Below are positions 48,226 to 58,716 of a stretch of DNA of 64,000 nt, in pieces (positions within the stretch are counted from its first letter, which is position 1; each line of letters opens with the position of its first letter). The stretch lies in NCBI RefSeq assembly GCF_013215705.1, contig NZ_JABSQR010000008.1, forward strand, positions 124,001-188,000, given 5' to 3'. The position numbers and the translations under genes are program-made. Origin of the DNA: Moritella sp. Lineage in GTDB: Bacteria > Pseudomonadota > Gammaproteobacteria > Enterobacterales > Moritellaceae. Under the pieces are notes generated by a model. That model was given only the letters and a program-made list of their open reading frames with translations, was not told the origin of the DNA and ran no database searches.

Positions 48226-48996
48226 CTACTTTTCACCTTTATTAATAAGAGCAGCGGCAATAACAAACGAAATTGATATTAAAATCATGACCGTCGCTAA
48301 TGCATTAACTTCTGGCGAAACGCCAACTTTAACCATTGAATATATCTTCAATGGCAGTACTTCAAAACTAGGGCCCGTCACGAACGAACTCACAATTACA
48401 TCATCAAGCGATAAGGTAAATGACAATAACCAACTCGCAATAATAGCTGGTTTTGCAATCGGTAAAATAATACGTCTAAAAATGGTTGCTTCGCTTGCGC
48501 CTAAATCTTTACCGGCGTCTAATATTGCATTATCAAAATTACTTAAACGACTGTAAACTGTGATCACAACAAACGGGATGCAAAAGGTGATGTGAGCGAT
48601 AAGTAAGGTAACAAAACCAAGGTCTAAACCAAGAATAATAAATAAAGCTAACAATGAAATCGCCATCACAATATCAGGAGACATCATTACCACAAAGAGT
48701 AGCCCAGATATAAATTTTTTCCCTTTAAACTGATGCTTAAATAAAGCCACAGCGCCCAACGTACCAATAACAACGGCAATGGATGATGCAAAAACAGCGA
48801 TGGTAATCGAGTTAAATGCCGCTTGGAGTAATGTATCGTTGTTCCAGAGTAGCTCGTACCACTTTGTCGTGAACCCCTTCCATTTTAAGCCGTATTTAGA
48901 ACCATTAAACGAATTTCCGATCAAAATAAAGATGGGAGTATACAAGTAGATATATACGAATAATAACAAGACTTTGGAAATATGACGTTTAAGCAT
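48226..48996 (-). CDS. potC: spermidine/putrescine ABC transporter permease PotC
   Basis: 256 residues, six membrane helices. The EAA loop is DAGKDLGASEATIFRRIILP. The start overlaps potB by 8 bases. With PotB it forms the channel. An 82-base gap separates it from potD. Confidence 0.95.
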   Translation of the reverse strand: MLKRHISKVLLLFVYIYLYTPIFILIGNSFNGSKYGLKWKGFTTKWYELLWNNDTLLQAAFNSITIAVFASSIAVVIGTLGAVALFKHQFKGKKFISGLLFVVMMSPDIVMAISLLALFIILGLDLGFVTLLIAHITFCIPFVVITVYSRLSNFDNAILDAGKDLGASEATIFRRIILPIAKPAIIASWLLSFTLSLDDVIVSSFVTGPSFEVLPLKIYSMVKVGVSPEVNALATVMILISISFVIAAALINKGEK

Positions 48997-49846
48997 TGTT
49001 ACCTCTGTTTTTAATCGATTTACCTACCTTATAATAGAAAAATAGTAACCCAGCCATGAACACCGTTAAGGTAATACTCGCGGCAGAACCAAACGGCCAA
49101 TCTCGAATATTCAAAAATTGTGTTTTGATGACATTACCAATCAATAAGTTTTTAGCACCACCGACCAGATCGGCGATATAAAACATCCCCATCGCAGGTA
49201 AAAATACCAATAGCATACCAGCGATAATACCCGGCATAGTCAAAGGTAATTCCACTTTTAAAAAAGTAGTAAACTTGGATGCACCAAGATCTTTCGCGGC
49301 TTCAATCAAGTTTTTATCTATTTTTTCAATACTAGAATACAAAGGTAAAATCATAAATGGCAGTAATATATACACCAAGGCAAAAATGACGGCAAATTCG
49401 GTGTACATCAGCTTTAACGGTTTATCAATAATATGTAAATTGAGTAATAAAGCATTGAGTAGCCCCTTTTTGGCTAATAAAATCTTAATGCCATATGTTC
49501 TAATTAATGAATTGGTCCAAAACGGTACGATAATTAAGAACAACAACACCGGTCTTATTTTTTTAGGCAATTTGGCTATCGTATAAGCAAAAGGGTAGCC
49601 AATAATTAAGCAGACAAACGTTGCTATACTCGCCATGTATACAGAATGACGTAATACTTTAAAGTACAAGGGATCAAATAAACGCACATAGTTGTCTAAC
49701 GTAAACGTTAAACTAATTAAGTTTGCATCATCACGCGTTAAAAAACTGGTGACGATAATCATTAAATTAGGCACTAAGACGAAGACGCTCAACCAAACAA
49801 GTAACAGTCCAATAGAGAAACGCTTAAAAAGCGACGAATTATTCAT
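48989..49846 (-). CDS. potB: spermidine/putrescine ABC transporter permease PotB
   Basis: 285 residues, six membrane helices. EAA loop [20 protein letters not shown]. Overlaps potA by 8 bases and potC by 8 bases, which points to tight coupling. Confidence 0.95.
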   Translation of the reverse strand: MNNSSLFKRFSIGLLLVWLSVFVLVPNLMIIVTSFLTRDDANLISLTFTLDNYVRLFDPLYFKVLRHSVYMASIATFVCLIIGYPFAYTIAKLPKKIRPVLLFLIIVPFWTNSLIRTYGIKILLAKKGLLNALLLNLHIIDKPLKLMYTEFAVIFALVYILLPFMILPLYSSIEKIDKNLIEAAKDLGASKFTTFLKVELPLTMPGIIAGMLLVFLPAMGMFYIADLVGGAKNLLIGNVIKTQFLNIRDWPFGSAASITLTVFMAGLLFFYYKVGKSIKNRGNNA

Positions 49847-50942
49847 TTGTTAAGATAACCTCCCAGCTTTCAACCCAGGAAACCGCCACTTTTTGTCCGA
49901 GACTATGATCAAAATCTGGATCATCTTCGTCAAAAAATTCACTGATTTGTACTCTTTCACCTGAATCTAAGCGGATAACCGAATCCAGTGTCATTCCTTT
50001 ATAATTCCGTTCGACAATATGCCCAGTAATCTGTGCCGACGTCGCTTTAGCGTCTATTTCTTTAATTCTTAGATCTTCGGGGCGTAATAGAATATTGACG
50101 TGCTGATCGAGATCTAACGATAATTCTGTTGAAATCGTATACTGGCAGCCATGCACATTGGCAATGTATTTATTATCACCTAGGCATGATTCAATAACGC
50201 CAGGGAAGATATTAATTTCACCAATAAACTTAGCCACGAATAAGTTAATCGGTGTTTCATAAATTTCTCGTGGTGTACCTATTTGTGCAACATTCCCGTT
50301 GTTCATTACAATAATACGATCAGACATTGTTAATGCTTCTTCTTGATCGTGCGTAACGAATATAAACGTAATGTTTAACTTTCGTTGCAACATTTTAAGC
50401 TCGTTCTGCATTTCTTTACGTAGCTTATAATCTAATGCGCTTAACGATTCATCTAATAACAGTACTTTTGGCTGGTTAATCACAGCGCGTGCAATTGCCA
50501 CACGTTGCTGTTGACCACCTGAAAGTTGACCTGGCTGGCGATCTTTAAAATCAGTTAACTTGACGATAGCGAGAATATCGTTTACGCGTTGTGTGATTTC
50601 TGATGCCGCAATTTTTTTCATGCGTAAACCAAAGGCTATATTTTCAAACACCGTCATGTGAGGAAACAGTGCATAGCCTTGAAATACAGTATTGGTATTA
50701 CGTTTTTCGGCGGGTACATGAGTAATGCATTTATTTTCCAGATATACATCACCACTGTCTAGCGTTTCTAAACCTGCAAGTACACGTAATACGGTTGTTT
50801 TACCACAACCAGAAGGGCCTAAAATGGTAACGAATTCGCCATCGTAAATATCTAATGTTAAGTCATTAATAATAAGTTTGTTATCAAATGACTTTTTTGC
50901 GTTAGCAAGTCTAATGATTGAGTTCTGATTTTTATTAAGCAT
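49839..50942 (-). CDS. potA: spermidine/putrescine ABC transporter ATPase
   Basis: About 367 residues. Walker [10 protein letters not shown], signature [14 protein letters not shown], Walker [14 protein letters not shown]-loop [10 protein letters not shown], and a C-terminal TOBE domain. ATG 50942 follows a TTG that could extend by one codon. First gene of the operon; the 267 bases upstream hold no gene and no recognised operator. Confidence 0.95.
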   Translation of the reverse strand: MLNKNQNSIIRLANAKKSFDNKLIINDLTLDIYDGEFVTILGPSGCGKTTVLRVLAGLETLDSGDVYLENKCITHVPAEKRNTNTVFQGYALFPHMTVFENIAFGLRMKKIAASEITQRVNDILAIVKLTDFKDRQPGQLSGGQQQRVAIARAVINQPKVLLLDESLSALDYKLRKEMQNELKMLQRKLNITFIFVTHDQEEALTMSDRIIVMNNGNVAQIGTPREIYETPINLFVAKFIGEINIFPGVIESCLGDNKYIANVHGCQYTISTELSLDLDQHVNILLRPEDLRIKEIDAKATSAQITGHIVERNYKGMTLDSVIRLDSGERVQISEFFDEDDPDFDHSLGQKVAVSWVESWEVILTNE

Positions 50943-51209
50943 CAATAAACCTAAATAATAAGAGGTACATCTAATCTAATAAGATGAGCAATTTGCGTGA
51001 ATTCTAATGCTATAGTTCACAGAAATGAAGCATAAATTTACACTTCAATAAAAATAATGAATTTAAAACACGTTCAGGTCATTTTTAAAACTTTAAAAGT
51101 CAATAAAGGCGGAATATGTACTCTAATTTATGACTGATGTTAGGTATAATCAAAGTCATATAACTTTTCGTTTTAGTTAGCCCTTTACTTATTTATTAAG
51201 GATCAGATC

Positions 51210-51857
51210 ATGTTCAATAACCATTTCATTAAAGTGGTGCTTCTTTCAAGTCTCCTTGTCCCTTCTTTAAGCGCCCAAGAATTAGTCGTTGGTTATGATG
51301 GTTTTTATAATCGAATAAAAAATAGTAAAAAAGAACAATATGTTAATACCAAAATAGGCGTTTTTCTTAATAATAGTCAGACTGGTAAACATTGCCAGAT
51401 TGAAAATGCATTTATTAATTTCGAAGGCGCTATTACGGATGTCGAAATTGGTGCTGACTCTGAGCTGCTGCTCCCATTCGATAAAGACTTACGTGACAAT
51501 AAAGCAAAACTGCACGTGAACGTGACCGATACAGCGTCATGTGACCTTGCGTTTCAAATTATGACAACAGAAAATAATACTGCTGAATATTCAACTTTAT
51601 CTTTAGTGAAGCAAATTGAAGAGTTTGATTTGTTTTTAGGCAATATGGCAGGTTACTTTGGCCGAATGAATTTACCAGCAACGGTGGGCGTACAGTTTAT
51701 TTTTGATGAGACTGTAGATGCTTACACTACCAGTGGACATTTATTTAAAAGCGGCAAACAAATTTCATTATCGCAGGACGAAATTATTCGCGATAAAATT
51801 GCTGGAATAAAATTCAGTAAACAGCCGCTACGCATCGTACCGTTAACTGAAATTTAA
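51210..51857 (+). CDS. secreted protein of unknown function, DUF2987-like
   Basis: 215 residues with a Sec signal peptide (cleavage after SLSA). Mature part starts QELVVGYDGFYNRIKNSKK and contains two Cys (HCQIE, SCDLA) that could form a disulphide in the periplasm. It looks like DUF2987 proteins of Vibrio and Shewanella, from memory. Single gene with its own terminator. RBS AAGGATCA. Confidence 0.72.
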   Translation: MFNNHFIKVVLLSSLLVPSLSAQELVVGYDGFYNRIKNSKKEQYVNTKIGVFLNNSQTGKHCQIENAFINFEGAITDVEIGADSELLLPFDKDLRDNKAKLHVNVTDTASCDLAFQIMTTENNTAEYSTLSLVKQIEEFDLFLGNMAGYFGRMNLPATVGVQFIFDETVDAYTTSGHLFKSGKQISLSQDEIIRDKIAGIKFSKQPLRIVPLTEI

Positions 51858-51862
51858 GAAAA

Positions 51863-51890
51863 AAAAGCACTGCATTAACGCAGTGCTTTT
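51863..51890. terminator. bidirectional terminator between the secreted protein gene and ttcA
   Basis: AAAAGCACTGC / GCAGTGCTTTT, perfect arms around ATTAAC, U-rich on both strands. Confidence 0.92.
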
Positions 51891-51930
51891 CTATTTAAAA
51901 TACTAACTTTATTCTTAACTTCTGCCGTTT

Positions 51931-52860
51931 TTATAATTCGACAATAGTAACCATTTCAGTTGGATCGAAATTCTCAACACCTGACTTAGATTGTGCAGTC
52001 GGTATGACATCAATTTCATTATCAAATGCAGTATCGAATTCTGTTAATTCATCAGCACGTTCTAGATCCATGTTCACAAAATCAAACGCTTTAAGATCGG
52101 CAAGGTGACTTGGTACAATGTTACGGATCGAGTTGAAACAATTATTTACTCGCCCTGGATTTGTTTCATCCCATTGTGCTAACATTTTTTTGACGGCTTG
52201 GCGTTGTAGATTTTCTTGTGAACCACAAAGGTTACAAGGAATAATCGGGAATGCTTTAAATGCGGAGTAAGCTTTAATATCGGCTTCGCGACAATATGCC
52301 AGAGGACGAATAACAATGTTACGTTTATCATCCGAAATCAGTTTTGGCGGCATTGTTTTCATTTTGGCGCCGAAAAACATATTCAAGAATAATGTTTCAA
52401 CGATATCGTCAGCATGATGACCAAGTGCAAGTTTGGTCGCGCGTAGTTCGACGGCTGCGTTATAAAGAATACCACGACGTAAACGAGAGCAAAGACTACA
52501 CGTTGTTTTGCCTTCTGGGATCTTGTCTTTAACGATGCTGTAAGTATCTTTCTGAACAATCTTGTATTCAATACCCAGATTTTCAAGGTAGCGGGGTAGA
52601 ATATCTTCAGGGAAACCCGGTTGCTTTTGATCCAAGTTCACCGCAATAATATCAAAACTGATTGGGGCCGCTGCTTGTAATTGAATCAGAATGTCTAGCA
52701 TTGTATAACTGTCAGCACCACCAGATAAACAAACCATGACTCTGTCACCATCTTCAATCATATTATAATCAATGATTGCTTTACCTGTTTCATGGCGCAA
52801 TTTTTTGTTCAATTTAGCAAATTGTTTTTTTTCTAAAACGGTAAGATTTTCAGGATTCAT
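51931..52860 (-). CDS. ttcA: tRNA 2-thiocytidine(32) synthetase
   Basis: 309 residues (E. coli 311). PP-loop [10 protein letters not shown], cluster-ligand CSLC and CNLCGS motifs, and [12 protein letters not shown]. It makes s2C32 in tRNA with a 4Fe-4S cluster. Start ATG 52860 ([14 protein letters not shown]) is preferred; the open frame extends to 52911 without homology. The C-terminal 40 residues are acidic and variable. Confidence 0.95.
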   Translation of the reverse strand: MNPENLTVLEKKQFAKLNKKLRHETGKAIIDYNMIEDGDRVMVCLSGGADSYTMLDILIQLQAAAPISFDIIAVNLDQKQPGFPEDILPRYLENLGIEYKIVQKDTYSIVKDKIPEGKTTCSLCSRLRRGILYNAAVELRATKLALGHHADDIVETLFLNMFFGAKMKTMPPKLISDDKRNIVIRPLAYCREADIKAYSAFKAFPIIPCNLCGSQENLQRQAVKKMLAQWDETNPGRVNNCFNSIRNIVPSHLADLKAFDFVNMDLERADELTEFDTAFDNEIDVIPTAQSKSGVENFDPTEMVTIVEL

Positions 52861-52978
52861 TGGGACACTCAGGATAAATATTGCTGTAAGCAGCGCAGTA
52901 TACCCAAGCAAGCCTGAAAAGCAAGTTCGGGAGTCAGAGCATAGCGTTAGCTTAAATTTGTAAACGCATATTCGTGAA

Positions 52979-53890
52979 TTATTTTAACGCCAAAAGATCA
53001 CAGTTAATTGAATCAATCACCATTTCTGCCGTATTGCCAATGAGGAAAGCAGAAAACCCATTACGCGTTGGAGCCCCGAGAATGACCAATTCGGCATCGA
53101 CTTCTTGAACAATATTAGCGATAACATCTTCTGGAGCCCCTGATTGTATATGCACATTTTCTTTAGCGACGTTAAATTTTTCTGCGTGTTTATACATGGC
53201 TGTTTTGTGATGCTCTTCGATTTCTTGATTATAGGCAACAGCATCAAAATTGGGGATTTCTATTGAGATATGCTCAGGCGTACTTGGGTATGCGTTAGCT
53301 AAGTGTATATTTGCATTCAACAATTCTTTTAACTGCAGTGCTTCTTGTGTGATCCGCTCGTTAATTGAATAATCATCTTCTGAACTTAAGCTCGAGCTTT
53401 CAAGCACCTGAATTGCCGCGACAATATTGCCATCGATTGGCCACTCATGATCTTTTACTAATAACACGGGACAAAGACTTTTACGTAATAAATGCCAATC
53501 AGTTGGCGTAAACACTACAGCACTTAATTTATTATGAGCGTGAGTGCTTTTAACAATTAAATCATGATTATTCAGCTTCGCTTCTTCTAATATTGATTCG
53601 AATGGACGCTTATGCCAAATCAGCTTTAACTTTATATTGATACCTGGATAATCTTGTTCTAATTGTCTGGTAAATGATTTCTTCTCTTCGAAAACAATCG
53701 CGTCTTGCATAGACTGACGTTCATTACTCGAAAAAAGAGAGGTTAACTCATAAGAAAGGTCATAGATAACAAGGAGAAGAGAAATAGAAACATTATCTTG
53801 TTGAGAAGCAAGATACAAAGCACGGGATAATGCGATTTGTGGTGTGTTTACTGGATCTGCAACCACTAGAATATTTTTGTATTTATTCAT
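52979..53890 (-). CDS. uspE: universal stress protein UspE
   Basis: 303 residues with two tandem Usp domains (about 1-150 and 155-303). The second ends [20 protein letters not shown], a G-x9-G(S/T)-type nucleotide loop. Located downstream of fnr as in E. coli and Shewanella. ATG 53890 has AAGGTG upstream; an extension to 53908 is unlikely. An 18-bp palindrome lies about 50 bases before the ATG. Confidence 0.93.
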   Translation of the reverse strand: MNKYKNILVVADPVNTPQIALSRALYLASQQDNVSISLLLVIYDLSYELTSLFSSNERQSMQDAIVFEEKKSFTRQLEQDYPGINIKLKLIWHKRPFESILEEAKLNNHDLIVKSTHAHNKLSAVVFTPTDWHLLRKSLCPVLLVKDHEWPIDGNIVAAIQVLESSSLSSEDDYSINERITQEALQLKELLNANIHLANAYPSTPEHISIEIPNFDAVAYNQEIEEHHKTAMYKHAEKFNVAKENVHIQSGAPEDVIANIVQEVDAELVILGAPTRNGFSAFLIGNTAEMVIDSINCDLLALK

Positions 53891-53940
53891 AAGACACCTT
53901 GATAACAAATTGAATATAGATTAAGTATATGTTTATTATA

Positions 53941-53958
53941 TTGATTATACATAATCAA
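53941..53958. promoter_or_regulatory. 18-bp palindrome upstream of uspE
   Basis: TTGATTATACATAATCAA: perfect 8-bp arms around AC. It shares TTGATnATAnnTAATCAA with the site at 29525-29542 before hypB. The half-site spacing is 8, not 4, so it is not a standard FNR box. Confidence 0.45.
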
Positions 53959-54077
53959 CAATGTTACTTACCTAACTATATCCCAATTTGTGATAGATGC
54001 CATAAATGCGCTGCTTTTTTGTTAAGCCCGTGAGTTAACATTTTGACTCAAGGGCGGTTAACTAAAAGGTGACTCGC

Positions 54078-54824
54078 TTAAGCTTCTTTTTTACCTGCAA
54101 GCACTGCAAGGCTTTCACGATCGATAATGCTGATGTACTTACCCTTTACTTCAATCATTTCGCTTGTTTGAAAACGACCGAGTAAGCGACTAATAGTTTC
54201 AACAGTAAGGCCTAAATAATTGCCAATATCACCACGCGTCATGGTTAAACGGAATTCTTTAGCAGAGAAGCCACGTTCAGAGAAACGCATCGAAAGATTA
54301 TTTAAGAAAGCAGCGAGACGCTGTTCGGCATTCTTCTTGCTTAACAATAAGATCATTTCTTGGTCTGCAGCGATCTCGCCACTCATTAAGCGCATCACTT
54401 GACGACGTAACATTGGCATTTTACCAATCAGTTCATCAAGGGTGTCATACGGAATTTCACACACCATCGATGTTTCAAGTGCTTGTGAAAAACTTGGGTG
54501 CACACCTGTGCTTAATGCATCAAAGCCGATTAAATCACCGGCTAGATGGAAGCCTGTGATTTGTTCATCACCTTGCTCAGTAATTGTATATGATTTAACA
54601 GAACCTGAACGGATAGCATAAAGTGCTTTAACTTTATCTCCAGCTTTAAAAATCTCGTCATTTTTTTGAAAAGGCTTTTTGCGTTCAATAATTTGGTCGA
54701 GTGAATCTAGCTCTGAATCATTCAAAGAATATGGTATGCAAAGTTGACTGATGCTGCAGTTCTGACAGTGGATTTCACTCTTCGAAGCAGTAGTTCGTGT
54801 TGGTATCTTCTTATCTAAGGCCAT
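54078..54824 (-). CDS. fnr: oxygen-responsive transcription regulator FNR
   Basis: 248 residues (E. coli 250). Cluster cysteines Cys20, Cys23, Cys29 ([10 protein letters not shown]) and Cys122 (MVCEIP) sit where E. coli FNR has them. cNMP-like domain, dimer helix and the HTH recognition helix [14 protein letters not shown] with the Glu-x-x-Ser-Arg of FNR. It activates anaerobic genes when the 4Fe-4S cluster is intact. A perfect FNR box lies in its own leader, so autoregulation is likely. It follows the cbb3 assembly genes. Confidence 0.97.
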   Translation of the reverse strand: MALDKKIPTRTTASKSEIHCQNCSISQLCIPYSLNDSELDSLDQIIERKKPFQKNDEIFKAGDKVKALYAIRSGSVKSYTITEQGDEQITGFHLAGDLIGFDALSTGVHPSFSQALETSMVCEIPYDTLDELIGKMPMLRRQVMRLMSGEIAADQEMILLLSKKNAEQRLAAFLNNLSMRFSERGFSAKEFRLTMTRGDIGNYLGLTVETISRLLGRFQTSEMIEVKGKYISIIDRESLAVLAGKKEA

Positions 54825-54841
54825 AATTCCAATAAACTCTT

Positions 54842-54855
54842 TTGATATATATCAA
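54842..54855. promoter_or_regulatory. FNR box in the fnr promoter/leader
   Basis: TTGATATATATCAA fits TTGAT-N4-ATCAA exactly. It lies 18-31 bases before the fnr ATG, close to or downstream of the expected start of transcription, a position that suggests repression by FNR of its own gene. Confidence 0.85.
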
Positions 54856-54868
54856 TATTGTAACAAAT

Positions 54869-55555
54869 TTATATACCAGAAGCACTTAATTGTACTAAAG
54901 CTATGTAAATAACATGTAAACCGAACAAAACCAGTAATAAACCACTAAACTTTTTAAATTTTGAATTCTGTATTAACTTGTTGAATTCACTTGATAATCT
55001 ACCAACCAAGAACATAATAGGGAAGGTGCCTAAGCCGAATGCGAACATAATTAATGCCGAATTTAATGTAGACCCGCTAGATAAAGCCAGTGTCAATGCA
55101 GAATACACTAAACCACAGGGTAACCAACCCCATAAAAAGCCTAAAGGAAAGGCATGATAAGGTGTTTTTAAGGGTAAAAATCGGCGTGCAAGTGGCTGAA
55201 TGTAGCGCCAGATTAAACGACCTACTTTTTCGAGTTGGAGAATCGCTGAATTGAGTTGTGCAATGTATAAACCAATCAGTATTAATGTAATACCCGAAAC
55301 AAAGCGTAAGATCAGTAATAAATCATAACCTGCGCCAAAATTTAATCCAATTTGCGCAGTGAACCCGACGATAGCCCCAATCAGTGTATAACTACTGATT
55401 CGTCCTAAATTATAAAAAAGCGGGGCGAGGGTATTAGCGTCTGTCGTTTGTTTGCTGGCATGTGCAATAGCGCCTGAGATACCGCCACACATAGCAATAC
55501 AATGGCCAGCACCTAATATCCCGATCATAAACGCCGCAATTAGACTAGTTATCAT
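54869..55555 (-). CDS. sulfite exporter TauE/SafE-family membrane protein linked to cbb3 oxidase
   Basis: 228 residues, about six membrane helices. GAGHCIAMCGGISGAI near residue 16 is typical of the UreH/CcoS-linked branch, with a His-x3-Cys pattern that could bind copper; GWLPCGLVYSALT in the middle. It is often found after ccoS and is thought to help copper handling for cbb3 oxidase. Its start overlaps ccoS by 11 bases. Confidence 0.85.
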   Translation of the reverse strand: MITSLIAAFMIGILGAGHCIAMCGGISGAIAHASKQTTDANTLAPLFYNLGRISSYTLIGAIVGFTAQIGLNFGAGYDLLLILRFVSGITLILIGLYIAQLNSAILQLEKVGRLIWRYIQPLARRFLPLKTPYHAFPLGFLWGWLPCGLVYSALTLALSSGSTLNSALIMFAFGLGTFPIMFLVGRLSSEFNKLIQNSKFKKFSGLLLVLFGLHVIYIALVQLSASGI

Positions 55556-55736
55556 GTTTGGTTACAGATTTAACAACCGGTGATTCGTTATTATTATCAT
55601 CATCGTCAAACAAGATATTACTGCCTTCACGTTCTAAATCTTCGAATTGATCTGACTTAACAGCCCAAAAAAAGATAGCAACGGCAATAGCAACGAAAAT
55701 CATCGCTATCGGAATTAACATGAAAATAATTTCCAT
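55545..55736 (-). CDS. ccoS: cbb3 oxidase maturation protein CcoS
   Basis: 63 residues. One N-terminal membrane helix (MEIIFMLIPIAMIFVAIAVA) and the FFWAVKSDQFEDLEREG motif of the family. Needed for cofactor insertion into CcoN. The ATG overlaps the ccoI stop by one base. Confidence 0.94.
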   Translation of the reverse strand: MEIIFMLIPIAMIFVAIAVAIFFWAVKSDQFEDLEREGSNILFDDDDNNNESPVVKSVTKHDN

Positions 55737-58129
55737 TACTTCAACAACCTCAATGAATTACCTATGACGAGCAGTGAGCTAAGTGACATACCAATCACTG
55801 CAATGTACGGTGGTACATTACCTGAGATTGCTAACGGTAAAATTAATGAATTATACCCAAGCGCCCACATTAAGTTTTGTTTGATTATTTTATATGTTTT
55901 TGTCGCAGTAGCCAGCATATATTTCATTGCGATAAAATCTGTAGTTAATAACACCACGTCAGCACTATTTTTAGCTAAATCAGAACCTTCGCCCATGGCA
56001 ACAGATACTGTCGCAGCACTGAGCACTGGCGCATCGTTAACCCCATCGCCAACCATCAGCATTAATTTTCCTTGTGCTTGTTGTTGATTGATGTAGGCAA
56101 GTTTACTTTCTGGTGATTGGCTTGTTTTCTTATTGGTAATTGCCAAGCCTTCGGTTACTTTATCGGTATTGTTTTCATTGTCGCCAGTGAGTAACGTAAC
56201 CGTTAAGCCTGATTCAGCGATATAATCTAAAGTCGTCGCAACATTATCACGCATCTCATCTTGAATATAAAAACGTGCGATCAGTTGACTGTTCTTTGTT
56301 AAATAAACAACGATGTCTTTACCATCGGATTCTGTGCTGATTTGTTGTGTAAATTTAGCAGAGCCAATTTTATAACTATCATCACCAATCCATCCTGAAA
56401 TACCTAAACCAATGTGATTTTCTGTTTTATCAAATTGAATTTTATCTCTGTTTGATTTAAACGCAGACGCAATGGGATGCGTTGAATGCTGTTCTAATGA
56501 CACTGCAGTACGTAACAGTTCATCCTCTGACATTCCACTGTCCGATTTTATATTGGTAAGGGTGAATACACCTTTGGTTAACGTACCTGTTTTATCAAAT
56601 GCGATTTCATCAACTTTGGTGAGCGATTCAAGTACGTGCTCTTTACGGATTAAGATCCCACGCTGCGACAAGAAGCTGGTTGCACAAGTAAGTGCTGTTG
56701 GCGTCGCCAATGATAATGCGCAAGGGCAGGTTGCAACAAGGACAGACAAGGTGATCCAAAAGGCTTTGTCGGGATCATGGCCTAACCAGAACAAGTAAGT
56801 ACCAACGGATATGATTAATAACGTGAGCACAAAATAACGTGATATTTTATCGGCCAAAATAGCAATCTTCGGCTTTGATGACTGCGCTGTATTTTGTAAA
56901 CGAATAATTTCTGAAATCAAATTATGCTTGTGTGTTTTAGTTACGCATATCGTAATTGTTTGTTCGACATTGAGACTACCTGTGTAGATATCACTAGCAA
57001 CTGATTTAACAATAGGTAAAAATTCACCAGTAAGCATCGATTCGTCCACACTTGTTTCGCCATTCGTAATAATGCCGTCACAGGGGATCACTTCGCCACT
57101 TTTAACAATAACGTGGTCATTAATATTAAGTTGTTTGGTTGGAATCAGTTGTTCGCTCTTATCTTCACTAACACGTAATGCCATGTTGGGTATAAGTTTT
57201 GCCATATTGGCACTGAGTTCTGATGTTTTCTTTCGTGCCCTTAACTCTAAATAGCGGCCAAATAATAAGAAAAAAGTGAACATCGAAATTGATTCAAAAT
57301 AAACTTCACCTGTGCCCGTCATGGTTGCATAAGCAGAGGCGGTGTAAGCGCCGAGCAACGCGATCGACACCGGTACATCCATACCAAGGGTTCGGGTACG
57401 TAAATTACGCAGCGCGTTAGAATAGAAAGGTTGTGCGGAATAAAGAAGTACTGGTGTGGCAACAATTAAACTTACCCAGCGGAAAAGTTGGCGGTACATC
57501 TCTTCCATATCGCTAAACCAAGTAGAGTAGAGCGCAACAGCAAACATCATCACCTGCATTGTCGCTAACCCTGCTAACCCCAAGCGTCTGAAATAAGATT
57601 TAAGTTGCTTGTTGTACATCAGTTCATGCTGGTCGGCTTGAAAAGGCGATGCACTGTAACCTAAGTTATTAATTTGTTTTAATATATCACTTAGTTTGAT
57701 TTGTTCAGCTATCCATTTAATCGATATACGATTACTTGTCGCATTGACGTTAATGAAATGGATACCTTTGGTACTGCGAAAGCTTCGTTCAATTAACCAA
57801 GCACAGGCCGCACAACTAAGACCTTCAACGGTGAGGGTTATTTCTTTTATTTCGCCGTCTTGATAAACAAACTCATCTTGAATTTCATTATCATCATATA
57901 TTTCTAATCGTAATAATTCATCCGGTACTAATTGCTTTGCTGTCGGTGATAAATCAGTTCTGTGTGCATAATACGAACTTAAACCGGAGCCGACAATCAT
58001 TTCAGCGACAGACATACAACCTGGACAACACATGTCACGTTCTTCAGGCGCGATGTATACTTTATATTTATTTTTATCTGCAGCTAAAACACCTTCGCCA
58101 CAGTGATAACAATTAGTACCGTTTGACAT
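55736..58129 (-). CDS. ccoI: copper-transporting P-type ATPase CcoI (FixI)
   Basis: 797 residues. N-terminal Cys motifs CYHCGEGV and CCPGC, an HMA domain GLSCAACAWLI, eight predicted helices, the CPC of TCPCALSLATP, DKTGTLTKG phosphorylation site, HP motif STHPIA and GDGVNDAPVL. It exports copper to the periplasm for cbb3 assembly. Overlaps ccoH and ccoS by one base each. Confidence 0.95.
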   Translation of the reverse strand: MSNGTNCYHCGEGVLAADKNKYKVYIAPEERDMCCPGCMSVAEMIVGSGLSSYYAHRTDLSPTAKQLVPDELLRLEIYDDNEIQDEFVYQDGEIKEITLTVEGLSCAACAWLIERSFRSTKGIHFINVNATSNRISIKWIAEQIKLSDILKQINNLGYSASPFQADQHELMYNKQLKSYFRRLGLAGLATMQVMMFAVALYSTWFSDMEEMYRQLFRWVSLIVATPVLLYSAQPFYSNALRNLRTRTLGMDVPVSIALLGAYTASAYATMTGTGEVYFESISMFTFFLLFGRYLELRARKKTSELSANMAKLIPNMALRVSEDKSEQLIPTKQLNINDHVIVKSGEVIPCDGIITNGETSVDESMLTGEFLPIVKSVASDIYTGSLNVEQTITICVTKTHKHNLISEIIRLQNTAQSSKPKIAILADKISRYFVLTLLIISVGTYLFWLGHDPDKAFWITLSVLVATCPCALSLATPTALTCATSFLSQRGILIRKEHVLESLTKVDEIAFDKTGTLTKGVFTLTNIKSDSGMSEDELLRTAVSLEQHSTHPIASAFKSNRDKIQFDKTENHIGLGISGWIGDDSYKIGSAKFTQQISTESDGKDIVVYLTKNSQLIARFYIQDEMRDNVATTLDYIAESGLTVTLLTGDNENNTDKVTEGLAITNKKTSQSPESKLAYINQQQAQGKLMLMVGDGVNDAPVLSAATVSVAMGEGSDLAKNSADVVLLTTDFIAMKYMLATATKTYKIIKQNLMWALGYNSLILPLAISGNVPPYIAVIGMSLSSLLVIGNSLRLLK

Positions 58130-58620
58130 TAATCTTGCTCGCCGTCTAACTTAATTACTGAAGTATTTGGATATTTAACGTATTCTTGAATGCGCCATTT
58201 GCCATCAAAAGATTCTGCCCGCACACGCCATTTACCTTGTAGCATATCTCCAGGTATTTCTACGCGGTAACTTCCGTCACCCGACGCTGTTGCCAGCACT
58301 GAAATATCATGTTTTGCCAACGTAACATGGAAAAATGAAATATTAAGCGCTTCATTTTCTACCATATCACCTGTTGCTGGTGTAAACACGGCAAATCCAT
58401 CTTCAAATTTAAGGTTGAAAGTAATATTACGCGCTAAAGCTGTGTGGTATTTAGTTAAGTCTTGGTTGATCTTTTTACCATCTTTATAGTAATCATCAGA
58501 GACCATATCTGGTTGATTATTTTGAAAGATAATAAAAGTCGAAGTGCCAGCAACCACAGACAATACAGGGAAGAAAACCACGAACCAGAACCAAGGTTCT
58601 TTATACCAATAAGATTTCAT
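58129..58620 (-). CDS. ccoH: cbb3 oxidase assembly protein CcoH (FixH)
   Basis: 163 residues. A single N-terminal helix (WYKEPWFWFVVFFPVLSVVAG) and an Ig-like FixH periplasmic domain (SDDYYKDGKKINQDL motif). It stabilises the CcoN-containing complex. ATG 58620 has TTGGAG upstream. First gene after the ccoP terminator. The usual ccoG gene is not between ccoP and ccoH. Confidence 0.9.
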   Translation of the reverse strand: MKSYWYKEPWFWFVVFFPVLSVVAGTSTFIIFQNNQPDMVSDDYYKDGKKINQDLTKYHTALARNITFNLKFEDGFAVFTPATGDMVENEALNISFFHVTLAKHDISVLATASGDGSYRVEIPGDMLQGKWRVRAESFDGKWRIQEYVKYPNTSVIKLDGEQD

Positions 58621-58672
58621 TGTGAACTCCAAGAAGGGAAAGGTGAAATTTAACAAAGTTACAGCCAAAAAA

Positions 58673-58699
58673 AAAGCTCCATTCAGTAAATGGAGCTTT
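58673..58699 (-). terminator. terminator after ccoP
   Basis: On the minus strand AAAGCTCCATT / AATGGAGCTTT followed by TTTTTT. It separates ccoNOQP from ccoHIS, suggesting reduced expression or a second promoter for the assembly genes. Confidence 0.9.
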
Positions 58700-58716
58700 A
58701 AATTACTACAATTACG

